In this document: piece after piece, positions 24,279-33,286 of the stretch
How the letters are laid out: the number at the start of each line of letters is the position of its first letter
How positions within the stretch are numbered: position 1 is the stretch's first letter
Source: JACKJA01 sp050297015
GTDB taxonomy: Bacteria > Pseudomonadota > Alphaproteobacteria > Micavibrionales > Micavibrionaceae
Length of the DNA stretch: 64,000 nucleotides
Direction of reading: 5' to 3'
NCBI GenBank assembly: GCA_050297015.1
Contig: JBNKRZ010000022.1
Location: 1 to 64,000, forward strand
Notes under the pieces: model-generated
The model's input: the letters and a program-made list of their open reading frames with translations, nothing else
Told to the model about the DNA's origin: nothing
Databases searched by the model: none
Translations under genes and position numbers: made by a program

Positions 24279-26093
24279 CTAACGTCTCCCGAACAGTTTT
24301 TCTATATCTGTTAATTTGAGTTCTACATAAGTTGGACGACCGTGATTACATTGGCCGGTTTTGGGATTTTGTTCCATCTGGCGCAGAAGAGCATTCATTT
24401 CTTCCACGCTCAAGCGTCGTCCGGAACGCACAGAGCCGTGGCAAGCCATCGTAGACAGTACGTCGTTCAGGCGCTTTTCAAGTCCCTGTACACTCCCGCG
24501 CTCAGCAAGCTCGTCACAAAGATCACGGATCAGGCGGGCAATATCAGCGCGTCCGCCGAGCAGAGCCGGGACGGATTGAACGGCGATGGCGCCGGGGCCA
24601 AAGGCTTCTATCTCTAGTCCGAGAGCGGCAAGCGTTTCTTTTTCATCCAAAAGGCGCGCGCAGTCCGTATCTTCCAATTCGACAATTTCCGGCGTTAAGA
24701 GCCCTTGTTTCTCAATACCGTTTTGGGCCGTTTGATCTTTGAAACGCTCATAGGTTAGGCGTTCGTGGGCGGCATGTTGGTCGACGATGACCAGCCCATC
24801 CCTTGTTTGCGCAACGATGTAATTTTCGTGGAGCTGTGCCCGCGCCGCGCCGAGCGGGTGGATGGTTTCTTCCTGGGTGGGTGCGGTTTCGTTATTTTCG
24901 GCTCTGGCAGCAGGCGGAAAGGGTTCGTAAAAATTTTGTACCGCTTCGGTTAGCCCGGTCCGCAGGGCCGGGTTATTTCCGCCATTTCCGATGCTGCCTG
25001 TATGTGATGCGTAGTACGTACCGCGTAAAAGCGGAGTCTGGGCGGCAGGGGCCTGCATCGGGCGCATATGGCTGAGCGCCTCTTGTGCGGCGGTAGTGCT
25101 GGAGCGTTGACTGTTTTCATGCAGCGCGTGTTTGAGGGCGCTGACAATCAAACCACGGACAAGCGCAGCATCCCGAAAGCGTACCTCCGCCTTTGCCGGG
25201 TGGACGTTTACATCAACCTGCGTCGCAGGCAGGACGATAAACAGGGCGGCGAGCGGATGGCGGTCATGGGCGAGAACATCGCTATAGGCGCCACGGATAG
25301 CCCCCAGAACAAGACGGTCCTTGATCGGGCGGCCGTTGACGAACAGATATTGATGTTGATTGGTGCCGCGGTTAAAGGTCGGCAGGCTGGTATAACCGCT
25401 CAAAAAAATGCCTTCCCGCTCGGCCTCGATGGGCAGGGCGTTATCGTAAAAATCTTTCCCCAGAAGGGCAGCGAGGCGCTCTTTATGAGTCTGGCCGGGT
25501 GGCACATTGAGCGCGGTTTTGCCGTTATGGGTCAGAGTGAACCCCGTCGCCGGAAAAGCAATAGCAAGGCGCGAAAGCGTATCCTTGACGGCGGCGTATT
25601 CAGCCCGTTCACTTTTTAGAAATTTGAGCCGCGCGGGCGTGGCGTAAAATAAATCACGTATCTCGACGAGTGTTCCTTCCGGATGGGCTGTGGGAACAGG
25701 GTCTTTTTTGTTGCCGCCCTCAATGGTGATCGCCCATGATTCGTCTACGCCTTGCGGGTGGCTTTTGATGGTCATGCGGCTGACCGCGCCAATGGAAGGG
25801 AGGGCTTCTCCGCGAAAGCCCAGATGGTCGATGTTTAGTAAATCATCGCCGGGAAGCTTTGATGTGGCATGGCGGTCGAGCGCGGCTATGAGTTCCTCCC
25901 GGTTCATACCGTAGCCGTTATCGGAGACCTTTATAAGGCTTTTGCCCCCGTCGCGAATTTCTACATCTATGCGGGTAGCCCCGGCATCAAGAGCGTTTTC
26001 AACCAATTCTTTAATCGCGGCAGCCGGGCGTTCGATAACCTCCCCGGCGGCGATCTGGTTGACGAGTGTTTCTGGTAAGTGACGGATTCGCAT
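24279..26093 (-). CDS. mutL: DNA mismatch repair protein MutL
   Basis: MutL links MutS recognition to strand removal. The GHKL ATPase motifs are present: ELVENALDAGATRIDVEI, DNGYGM and GFRGEALPSIGAVS. The C-terminal domain has the endonuclease motif DQHA(X)2E(X)4E (DQHAAHERLTYE), plus ACHGSVRSGR and the CNHGRPTYVEL zinc-site motif. It is therefore a nicking-type MutL, as expected in bacteria without MutH. The length is 604 residues. It is flanked on both sides by copies of an inverted repeat. Confidence 0.96.
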   Translation of the reverse strand: MRIRHLPETLVNQIAAGEVIERPAAAIKELVENALDAGATRIDVEIRDGGKSLIKVSDNGYGMNREELIAALDRHATSKLPGDDLLNIDHLGFRGEALPSIGAVSRMTIKSHPQGVDESWAITIEGGNKKDPVPTAHPEGTLVEIRDLFYATPARLKFLKSERAEYAAVKDTLSRLAIAFPATGFTLTHNGKTALNVPPGQTHKERLAALLGKDFYDNALPIEAEREGIFLSGYTSLPTFNRGTNQHQYLFVNGRPIKDRLVLGAIRGAYSDVLAHDRHPLAALFIVLPATQVDVNVHPAKAEVRFRDAALVRGLIVSALKHALHENSQRSSTTAAQEALSHMRPMQAPAAQTPLLRGTYYASHTGSIGNGGNNPALRTGLTEAVQNFYEPFPPAARAENNETAPTQEETIHPLGAARAQLHENYIVAQTRDGLVIVDQHAAHERLTYERFKDQTAQNGIEKQGLLTPEIVELEDTDCARLLDEKETLAALGLEIEAFGPGAIAVQSVPALLGGRADIARLIRDLCDELAERGSVQGLEKRLNDVLSTMACHGSVRSGRRLSVEEMNALLRQMEQNPKTGQCNHGRPTYVELKLTDIEKLFGRR

Positions 26094-26145
26094 AAGGCTA
26101 GCATAATGAGTTTTAATGACGTGTGTAATCTAAAAGAATGAAATT

Positions 26146-26174
26146 TTGACATAAAAGTGGGGAGTGTTTATAAA
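26146..26174 (+). promoter_or_regulatory. Consensus-like sigma70 promoter before the nested palindrome
   Basis: TTGACA at 26146-26151 and TATAAA at 26169-26174 have exact 17-base spacing. The predicted start near 26182 lies just before the left arm of the 26191-26472 inverted repeat. It points to the 55-residue and 162-residue frames downstream and away from mutL. Confidence 0.65.
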
Positions 26175-26190
26175 ATTTTTATAATGTCTT

Positions 26191-26472
26191 TTTCTAGATA
26201 CTGTAGTCACATGTTATGCCTATTTCTGTTCGTTTTTCAGATAAAAGGATCAAGTTTTTGGTCCGCAGGACATGCCAAAGCATATTCAAGGAGCAAAAAC
26301 AATGATAACTTTATCTGAAAAACGAACCCGAAGGGCGCGGCATCTTTTTGCGTCTGTTCGCTCAAAATGCTTAACCGTAGCTATGGCTATGCTCTGCGCA
26401 TTTTTCACGCACATTCATCAAAAACCTGCTTGCGCAGAAATGTACATAACATGTGACTACAGTATCTAGAAA
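26191..26472. repeat. Nested palindromic unit with 28-bp perfect inverted ends
   Basis: The left arm 26191-26218 (TTTCTAGATACTGTAGTCAC then ATGTTATG) is the exact reverse complement of 26445-26472, and similarity continues inward to ATTTCTG. A second, inner perfect inverted repeat of 18 bases pairs 26228-26245 with 26310-26327 (GTTCGTTTTTCAGATAAA). The right arm plus 45 more bases recurs at 24197-24263. The size and end structure suggest a MITE-like element or a structured RNA. No target duplication is obvious. Confidence 0.8.
26302..26469 (+). CDS. Small secreted-type peptide inside the palindromic unit (55 aa)
   Basis: ATG 26302 has an ideal AAGGAG ribosome site eight bases upstream and a consensus promoter further up. 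The 55-residue product has a Lys/Arg-rich N-terminus, then a hydrophobic stretch (LTVAMAMLCAFF) and an ACAE cleavage-like site, resembling a signal peptide with almost no mature part. Part of the frame is formed by the repeat arms. It could be a leader peptide, a small toxin-like peptide or chance. Confidence 0.35.
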   Translation: MITLSEKRTRRARHLFASVRSKCLTVAMAMLCAFFTHIHQKPACAEMYITCDYSI

Positions 26473-26483
26473 GGAAAACAGGT

Positions 26484-26972
26484 ATGTCCGGTACGCATTC
26501 CTTATTACAGCAATATCTGAATAATGAGATTGATGATCGCAACCTCGCAGAAACCATTTTAAATTTTATTGATAATACAGAGGTCAGAAAGGCTCTTCCT
26601 ATACTCTATCAAATGGCAGAGCAGTCGATTAAACGGGGGGACTGGTTGGAGAGCCGTTTAAAATCTCCGGTGTATGAGAGTGCACAAGAGAGAAATGTTA
26701 TGGAGATTGCGCGGTTGGGGCTGTCGGATATTCGAGATCAATCGGCTCTTAATTTGGCTGTGAATACGGTTTTGGATGTTTATCGTGGATCCGATTGTAA
26801 AAACGCCTTGATGCATATGGCTGAGGAGTATTTTGCGGAAAAAAATAATATCCCTTCCTTGCAGCCTGTTTGGGCAAATTCTCTTGTCGATAAAGCATTG
26901 AAGGGTCCATGTGATAAGGCCGGACAAAAGGCCCAGAGCTATTGCGGTCAGCTTGTTTTGCAAAGAGGATAA
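26484..26972 (+). CDS. Hypothetical protein (162 aa)
   Basis: I do not recognise this family. The protein is helical in appearance and soluble, with no signal peptide or membrane segment. It has four cysteines, three of them in the last third (DCKNAL, GPCDKA, SYCGQL). ATG 26484 follows AAAGGAAAACAGGT. The gene begins 11 bases after the palindromic unit and ends tail-to-tail with the pentapeptide protein, one base apart. Confidence 0.75.
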   Translation: MSGTHSLLQQYLNNEIDDRNLAETILNFIDNTEVRKALPILYQMAEQSIKRGDWLESRLKSPVYESAQERNVMEIARLGLSDIRDQSALNLAVNTVLDVYRGSDCKNALMHMAEEYFAEKNNIPSLQPVWANSLVDKALKGPCDKAGQKAQSYCGQLVLQRG

Positions 26973-26973
26973 G

Positions 26974-28296
26974 CTATTGATACTTTTCATCAATAATAGC
27001 ACCGGACAAAAGTGAACCGCTTAAATCTACACCGTCGAGGAGCGCCCCTGTTAGATCGGCACGGCGTAAATCACAGTTAATCAAAACCGCGTAAGAGAGG
27101 TCAACACCCATCATGATGGCTTCGCGCAGGTCCACGCCCATCAATGTGGCATAACGCAGGTTAGAACCGCTCAAGTTAGTGCGCCGTAGCCATGTGGAAC
27201 CGTCATTATCATCGGTGAATTGCAGGGGGCCCAGATCAGCGTGAGAGAGGTCGGCACGTGTTAGAAAACTATCTTTCATTGATGAGCCGCGTAAGTCTAT
27301 GCCCACCATTTTGCAATCCCGGAAATCGGCAAGATCCAGAATGGCGCTTTGCATTTCCATGTCGCTGAGGTCTTGTTTAAGGAAATTAGCTTTTATAGCT
27401 TTAATGGCTGTTAGGCAGTATTCTTTGAGTCCTAAAACATGCCGCATGTCATAGCCACTCAAGTCGAGCTGTTCTCCTTGCATGCCCGTTGAGTCAATCC
27501 ATTTTGTGTGCTCTTTCAGGCGATTTTCCAGTGTATGAGCTATTTTTTCAAAGTCGCTTCCTGCATTTTCTTCTGTCAGGGCTTCTTTCATATTCGTTCC
27601 GGCCAGTTCCACGGATTTCATTAAGGAGCCGGTCAGGATTGCGCCTTGCACATTGGCATGTTCGAGGGTCGAACCGCTCATATCGGAATCGGCCAGGTTG
27701 GCGCCTCTGAGGTTGACCCGGTTTAATTCTGCGTCTTTTATGTTGACGCCTTGTAGGTCTGCATCGGAAAAGTCAGCCGCTGTGGCGCGTGCGCCGGACA
27801 GGTTTGTTCCTGCCATTTTTGCCCCGGCGAAGACCGTGGTGTGAATTTTTTTGTTGCCGCCTTTTCTGTTTTCCAAGGGGCGGTCTTGCAAAATACCGGC
27901 TTTTCCCTTTTCCATGATTTTACCTTCGCGCAAGTCGGCACCTTCGAGATTGGCATCCGTCATATCGGCTCCGGCAACGTAGGCCCCACGAAGATCTGCA
28001 CGGGAAAAGTCTGCTTCTTTCAGGTCAGCATCTCGCATATCACAGGCAAAAAAGATTGCGCTTTTGAATACGCCTTGCGCCAGATTGGCCCTAACGAAAA
28101 AAGAACCTGTAAAATCGCCTTGTGAAAAATCGCGCTGTGAGAGATCAAGGCCGTTTAAATTTTTGAATTTGATGATAGCGCGTGCGCCGCCTTTAATGCC
28201 CTTTAAGAACATTTCATGTTTTCGCGCGATTTCATCAAGCTCATCCTGAGAGAGGCTTTCGAGCGTATCGGAGTCTGAAGGCAGGGTATCTACCAT
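26974..28296 (-). CDS. Pentapeptide-repeat protein (440 aa)
   Basis: Runs of A(D/N)LXX pentapeptides dominate the sequence, in three blocks: residues 50-130, 155-235 and 300-435. They form the right-handed quadrilateral beta-helix seen in MfpA and Qnr-like proteins. A helical spacer near 236-300 separates the second and third blocks. There is no signal peptide. Function cannot be assigned from the repeats; some members mimic DNA, many are uncharacterised. It lies between a hypothetical gene and pgi. Confidence 0.88.
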   Translation of the reverse strand: MVDTLPSDSDTLESLSQDELDEIARKHEMFLKGIKGGARAIIKFKNLNGLDLSQRDFSQGDFTGSFFVRANLAQGVFKSAIFFACDMRDADLKEADFSRADLRGAYVAGADMTDANLEGADLREGKIMEKGKAGILQDRPLENRKGGNKKIHTTVFAGAKMAGTNLSGARATAADFSDADLQGVNIKDAELNRVNLRGANLADSDMSGSTLEHANVQGAILTGSLMKSVELAGTNMKEALTEENAGSDFEKIAHTLENRLKEHTKWIDSTGMQGEQLDLSGYDMRHVLGLKEYCLTAIKAIKANFLKQDLSDMEMQSAILDLADFRDCKMVGIDLRGSSMKDSFLTRADLSHADLGPLQFTDDNDGSTWLRRTNLSGSNLRYATLMGVDLREAIMMGVDLSYAVLINCDLRRADLTGALLDGVDLSGSLLSGAIIDEKYQ

Positions 28297-28393
28297 AAAG
28301 CAAAAATCCTTTTATTTCTTTGGCAGCCATTCTGGTGCCACTCACACGCATGAGATATAGTTTACGCGAAAACCCCCTAAAGTTTTATGAATT

Positions 28394-29986
28394 TTATTTT
28401 GTTTTATGCATTAAAAAATGCGCGGTTAGGCCCGCCGTGGAAGAATCTGTATCCTGTGATGTGCCGTCCGTTATCGTCTCTAAAATGCCTTTGGCCAAGA
28501 CTTTACCCAGTTCAACGCCCCATTGGTCGAAGCTGTTGATGTTCCAGATAATGCCTTGTACGAAGACTTTGTGTTCATAGAGTGCAATCAGCATACCAAG
28601 CTGGAACGGATCTAGCCGATCCATCAAAATCGTCGTCGAAGGCCGGTTTCCATCGAAAACTTTTTGTGGGTCGTTGTCGGAATTAGCCAGATCGCGCCCC
28701 TCCATCAGGGCGCGGGCTTGCGCAAACATATTGGCCAGCAATATATCGTGATGATGGCCGTGGGGGGAGGGACTCTGGACGGGCGCTATAAAATCGCAAG
28801 GAATAAGCGCTTTGCCTTGGTGGATGAGCTGATAAAAAGCATGCTGGCCGTTGGTGCCCGGCTCGCCAAACACAACCGGCCCGGTGGCATAGTCCACGAT
28901 GGTGCCGTTTCGGTCTACACTTTTGCCGTTTGATTCCATGTCAAGCTGTTGCAGAAAGGCCGGAAAACGGTGGAGGTGTTGGCTGTAGGGAAGGACAGCC
29001 ATGCTTTCGGCATCCCAGAAATTCCGGTACCAAATTCCTAAAAGCGCCATAATCACCGGCATATTGCTTTCTAGTGGCGCCGTACGGAAGTGTGTATCCA
29101 TCGCATGGGCACCGCGTAAAAGATCTTCAAATTCGTAAAATCCGATGGCGCAGCAAATCGACAGGCCGATTGCGCTCCACAGGGAATAACGTCCACCAAC
29201 CCAGTCACGGAAGGGAAACATGTTTTCCGGTGCAATGCCAAAAGCCGTTACGGCTTCCTCGTTCGTGGATAGAGCAACAAAATGTCTGGCGATGGCGTTT
29301 TCATCTTTCAAAGCGTCCAGTAACCATGCTTTGGCCGTGGTGGCATTGGTCATGGTTTCCTGCGTTGTGAAAGTTTTAGAGGCGATAATGAACAATGTGG
29401 TTTCCGGATTGCAATCACGTAATATGTCAGTGATCTGCGCACCGTCAACATTCGATACGAAACGAACCGAAACACTACATTCTGCATGGGGGGTGAGTGC
29501 TTCGCAAACCATGTAAGGGCCAAGGTCAGAGCCGCCAATGCCGATATTTACGACCGTTTCGATTGGCTTTCCGGTATGGCCCGTCCATGATCCGTCGCGA
29601 ACGGAATTGCTGAAATCGCGCATTCGAAAAAGTGTTTTGTGAATGAACGGCATGATATCTTCACCGTCGATGATTACATTTTCATCAGCGGGACGGCGCA
29701 GGGCGGTATGAAGAACGGCGCGGTTTTCACTCTCGTTAATTTTCTCTCCGGCGAACATTTTGTCGCGCCAGGCTTCAAGATCGCACGCGCGGGCCAGATC
29801 GGTGAGCAAGCCAATCGTTTCATCCGTTATTCTGTGTTTGGAGTAATCGAACAACAGCCCTTCATATTTGAGGCTGAAGCGTTCAAAGCGCGTAGGATCG
29901 GCGGCAAACAGATCGCGCATCTGCGTGTTTTCCATTGCGCGGCGATGGGATTTAAGGGCTTTCCATTCGGGTTTGTTATTCAACAT
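28394..29986 (-). CDS. pgi: Glucose-6-phosphate isomerase
   Basis: Pgi interconverts glucose 6-phosphate and fructose 6-phosphate. The signatures IIASKTFTTQETMTNA, VGGRYSLWSAIGL and GEPGTNGQHAFYQLIHQG (with the catalytic Glu/His region) are present. I chose ATG 29986 (MLNNKPEWKAL); the frame can extend to a TTG at 30001. The product has 530 residues. It overlaps the end of the upstream M16 gene by 11 bases and is probably in the same transcript. Confidence 0.96.
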   Translation of the reverse strand: MLNNKPEWKALKSHRRAMENTQMRDLFAADPTRFERFSLKYEGLLFDYSKHRITDETIGLLTDLARACDLEAWRDKMFAGEKINESENRAVLHTALRRPADENVIIDGEDIMPFIHKTLFRMRDFSNSVRDGSWTGHTGKPIETVVNIGIGGSDLGPYMVCEALTPHAECSVSVRFVSNVDGAQITDILRDCNPETTLFIIASKTFTTQETMTNATTAKAWLLDALKDENAIARHFVALSTNEEAVTAFGIAPENMFPFRDWVGGRYSLWSAIGLSICCAIGFYEFEDLLRGAHAMDTHFRTAPLESNMPVIMALLGIWYRNFWDAESMAVLPYSQHLHRFPAFLQQLDMESNGKSVDRNGTIVDYATGPVVFGEPGTNGQHAFYQLIHQGKALIPCDFIAPVQSPSPHGHHHDILLANMFAQARALMEGRDLANSDNDPQKVFDGNRPSTTILMDRLDPFQLGMLIALYEHKVFVQGIIWNINSFDQWGVELGKVLAKGILETITDGTSQDTDSSTAGLTAHFLMHKTK

Positions 29987-31346
29987 GGGGGAGGCTCTCA
30001 ATTGTTTGTGTTGGGTTTACGTTTTCCGGCTTACCCACCATGACGACGGTCAGGTTCTCCGGGGCCAGTAAACGTTTGGATACGCGCGCGATATCGTCAA
30101 TGGTCACGGCATTAATCGAGGCCGCGTGCCGGTCCAGATAATCAATCGGTAAACGGTCGAGTTGCAAGCCCAAAACCATCCCCGCAATCTGGCCGGTGGA
30201 GGAGAGGGAAAGCGGCATGGAACCCGTCAGATAGGATTGAGCGTCTTTTAATTCTTTCTCCGTAACGGGGGCGGTTCCATCGCGCATTTTGGTCATTTCA
30301 GCCTTTATCAGCGCCATCATTTCCCCCGCGGTTTCGTTCTTCGTCGAGGTTGTCAGACTATAACCTTTGACCTGATCGAGTTCGTAAAAGCCGGTATGGA
30401 TGCCGTAGGTCAGGCCGCGTTTTTCGCGAATTTCTTCCGTCAGGCGAGAGCCAAACCCGCTACCGCCCAGAATGAAATCCATGAGAAGGGCGGGGTAGTA
30501 ATCCGGGTCGTTCCGGCTAATGCCGGGCTGTATGATCCGGATGATCGTTTGAGGGATATCCTTTTCATACAGGGCGCTCGTGCCGCCGTTTTTGACCGTA
30601 AAGGGCTGCGCTTCCGGCTCAAGGCGGGAAACAATTTCCGGCCCACCCCAAAGGGTGTCGAGTACGGTTTTAAGTTCGTCGGGGGTGATATCCCCGGTGA
30701 CGGCGATTTTTAGGCGGTCGCGTGTGAGTTGGCTGGCCTTGTAGGTGCGTAAATCATCGGCGGTGATGTTGTTCAGCGTGGTGAGCGTGCCGCCGCTATT
30801 CAGGGCGTAAGGTTCCCCTTCAAAGGCGCGGTCGTTCATAATCCGTGCGGCGATCCAATCCGGGTCCGACAGGGAAGAGCGAATGCGCGCAAGGTTGGCC
30901 GCCCGCATCCGCTCAACGGGTTCCTCGTCAAAGCGCGGTGCATTCAGCGCCAGTTGTAACAGTTCAAAGGCTTTTTCCTTATGCCGGGTCAGGGTCTTAA
31001 GTGTGCCGCTGAAATTGTCCCGATCGCTTCCGAAGCGCAACGTAATGGAATGGTCTGTCAAAGCTTTCTGGAAGCTCTGAGAATCGTAAGGGCCGGCCCC
31101 TTCATCCATCGTGTTGGAAAGCATCAGGGCAAGGCCTTGTTTGTCTTCCGGGTCGTTGCGTGATCCGGCTCCGATATAGGAAAATTTAAGCGCAACCACC
31201 GGCAGGGTGTGATCCTCCACCAGCCATGCGGTTAACCCCTGATCCGAGGTGATTTCCTGAATATCAAGAAACTTCTCATCCGCCGCGCGGGAGGCAGCGG
31301 GGATCAGGAGTAAAAGTACAAGGGCGCTATAAAAAAGATGTCTCAT
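29976..31346 (-). CDS. M16 family protein lacking the zinc motif
   Basis: A signal peptide (MRHLFYSALVLLLLIPAAS) precedes a pitrilysin fold of about 430 residues. Where active M16 enzymes have HxxEH, this one reads LALMLSNTMDEGAG, so zinc ligands are missing. The C-terminal domain keeps GGSGFGSRLTEEIREKRGLTY, the substrate-side R/Y motif. Such proteins pair with an active M16 partner, here the overlapping upstream gene. Together they likely form a periplasmic heterodimeric peptidase. Confidence 0.92.
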   Translation of the reverse strand: MRHLFYSALVLLLLIPAASRAADEKFLDIQEITSDQGLTAWLVEDHTLPVVALKFSYIGAGSRNDPEDKQGLALMLSNTMDEGAGPYDSQSFQKALTDHSITLRFGSDRDNFSGTLKTLTRHKEKAFELLQLALNAPRFDEEPVERMRAANLARIRSSLSDPDWIAARIMNDRAFEGEPYALNSGGTLTTLNNITADDLRTYKASQLTRDRLKIAVTGDITPDELKTVLDTLWGGPEIVSRLEPEAQPFTVKNGGTSALYEKDIPQTIIRIIQPGISRNDPDYYPALLMDFILGGSGFGSRLTEEIREKRGLTYGIHTGFYELDQVKGYSLTTSTKNETAGEMMALIKAEMTKMRDGTAPVTEKELKDAQSYLTGSMPLSLSSTGQIAGMVLGLQLDRLPIDYLDRHAASINAVTIDDIARVSKRLLAPENLTVVMVGKPENVNPTQTIESLPHVE

Positions 31347-32698
31347 TCTTGTTTGGCCTCTTTTTCCGGGGGCAATAAATAGCCCGTCACAGGGGGGCGT
31401 TTATTGATATCGTCGGGGTTTAAAAAGCGCCGGGCAACGTCTTGTACCTGCGCGGCTGTGACATGTTCTATCTGTGCGGGCCAGTATTCGATATCGTCGA
31501 GAGAGGCGCCGCTGACAAGTCCATGGCCGATCACCATAGCCGGTCCGGCCAGAGAATCGCGGGCATAGATCGCGGCATCTTTCATGCGGTCTTTTGCTTC
31601 GCGCAGCTCTTCGTCCGTGACGCCCTCACTGATAAGCAGACGGAGCTGCTCTTCTATAGCGTTTTGCACGGTTTTCATCGTGACGCCGGGCACGGGAGAA
31701 ACCTGCATCCACAATGTTGAATCGGCGCGGTTGCTGCTTCGGTAGGAGAGGCCGACGCTTGTGGCGATTTTCTGATCGACAACCAGAGCCTTGTACAAAC
31801 GGGTAGCCGCGCCGCCATCCATAATGCTTTGTAGAACCTCCAGCGCGCGGGCATCATCGCGATTTTGCGTTGCTGAGGGAACCCGGTACAGGCGTATCCA
31901 GAGCGGCTGGCGAATATTTTCGTGGTGCAGGGTCAAACGCGGGCTGGCGAGCAGCGGCGGGACCGTTGTCCAGTGGCGTTCGGGTACGGCGCGGGCCGGG
32001 ATTTTGCCGTAAGTATTTTCCGCCAGCGCTTTAAGTTTATCCATTGTAATGTCGCCGGAAACCACGAGGATGGCATTATTGGGCGCGTACCAAAGATCAT
32101 AGAAAGCCTTGGCGTTTTTCCATGTCAGGGCGTCTACCTCGTGAAACCATCCGATGACCGGGTTGGCGTAAGGGTGATTGACGAATAGCGCCGCATTCAT
32201 TTGTTCCGTGAAGTAAGAGCGCGGGTCATTTTCGGTGCGCTGGCGTCGCTCTTCGATCACGACTTTTATCTCTGAATTGAATTCTTCCGGTGGCGGGTTC
32301 AAACCGCGCATGCGGTCGGCTTCCATGCTCATCACGGTTTCCAGCTGGTCCACGGCGATAGACTGGAAAAAGGCTGTGAAGTCTTGCGAGGTAAAGGCGT
32401 TATCGTTCCCACCTAGCGCCCGGACGCGTTTTGAAAATTCGCCTGCCGGGATGGCATCGGTGCCTTTGAACATCATGTGTTCGAACAAATGAGCAATGCC
32501 GGAATAGCCGGGCGCTTCGTCCGCGGCACCGACCTTGTACCAGACCATATGCGTGACGACCGGGGCCCGGTGATTTTCAACCAGAACAACCTGCATGCCG
32601 TTATCGAGCATCAGGGTTTGGGCGTCGAACACCTTGTCTTGCGCGGCGGCGGGGCGCGAAAATAAAACAATCAGCAGTAAAAAATATAAGGCTCGCAT
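31343..32698 (-). CDS. M16 family zinc metallopeptidase (catalytic partner)
   Basis: The protein has a signal peptide (MRALYFLLLIVLFSRPAAA) and the active-site motif HLFEHMMFKG with the downstream Glu in EFNSEIKVVIEE, the arrangement of catalytic pitrilysin-family zinc peptidases. Its length is 451 residues. The stop overlaps the next gene by four bases. The active/inactive tandem pair is common in alphaproteobacteria near lspA and ileS. The substrate is unknown. Confidence 0.94.
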   Translation of the reverse strand: MRALYFLLLIVLFSRPAAAQDKVFDAQTLMLDNGMQVVLVENHRAPVVTHMVWYKVGAADEAPGYSGIAHLFEHMMFKGTDAIPAGEFSKRVRALGGNDNAFTSQDFTAFFQSIAVDQLETVMSMEADRMRGLNPPPEEFNSEIKVVIEERRQRTENDPRSYFTEQMNAALFVNHPYANPVIGWFHEVDALTWKNAKAFYDLWYAPNNAILVVSGDITMDKLKALAENTYGKIPARAVPERHWTTVPPLLASPRLTLHHENIRQPLWIRLYRVPSATQNRDDARALEVLQSIMDGGAATRLYKALVVDQKIATSVGLSYRSSNRADSTLWMQVSPVPGVTMKTVQNAIEEQLRLLISEGVTDEELREAKDRMKDAAIYARDSLAGPAMVIGHGLVSGASLDDIEYWPAQIEHVTAAQVQDVARRFLNPDDINKRPPVTGYLLPPEKEAKQE

Positions 32699-32803
32699 GG
32701 AAAATCCCTTTGAATTTTGCCCTGTTAAATTATAGACAAACAGAAAAAGTTCAAACGGAAATTTATTGACATAATCTAAAGTATTTGTTACCGATTATTC
32801 ATT

Positions 32804-33286
32804 ATGAGCACAGGCAATAACATTATCATTGATGAAGACATCGTCTTTTTTGCTGCAAGCCCGGAGATGGGAGGATATATCGAAGAATCCTTGTCCGGTC
32901 ATGCTAAATCTTTGCGGGTTGTACAGGACACATCTTCGACTTTTAAAGAGGCCGCTGCCGATAGCTCTCTGGTTCTTCTTGATGGTTGTTTGGCTTTTGA
33001 GGGTGCTCTTCGTGTGCCGGCGTTTGATCGTGTTGATAATTTTTGCAGGCTGCCTAATCCAAACGGGGAGATCATTGGCCTGTGCCTTGCGGATGACCAG
33101 AGTTTGCTTCGTTATGCGTCGGAGACCCTGACCATTCAAGAAAATAACATATCCGCGCTTGATCTAATCGGCGATGATTTAACGGATATCGTTTCGGCTG
33201 TTGCTCAAAAGGTAGAAAATATGCGGTCTTTTCAGGAACGATTAAGACAGCCGCCGCCGTCGCCACCCGTTATTCCTCAACCGTAG
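32804..33286 (+). CDS. Hypothetical protein on the opposite strand within a conserved minus-strand run
   Basis: I do not recognise this protein. It has 160 residues, no signal peptide and a Pro-rich end. Alternating hydrophobic strands and helices, with VFFAAS near residue 14 and LVLLDGC near 56, give it a loosely receiver-like look, but no phosphorylation site can be defended. It runs opposite to its neighbours and its end overlaps the end of the DUF3035 gene by 17 bases. Confidence 0.65.
   Translation: MSTGNNIIIDEDIVFFAASPEMGGYIEESLSGHAKSLRVVQDTSSTFKEAAADSSLVLLDGCLAFEGALRVPAFDRVDNFCRLPNPNGEIIGLCLADDQSLLRYASETLTIQENNISALDLIGDDLTDIVSAVAQKVENMRSFQERLRQPPPSPPVIPQP

Noticed and set aside
29987..30001. 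TTG start for pgi
   Set aside because: The ATG at 29986 gives the expected N-terminus with a shorter overlap; there is no ribosome site favouring TTG.
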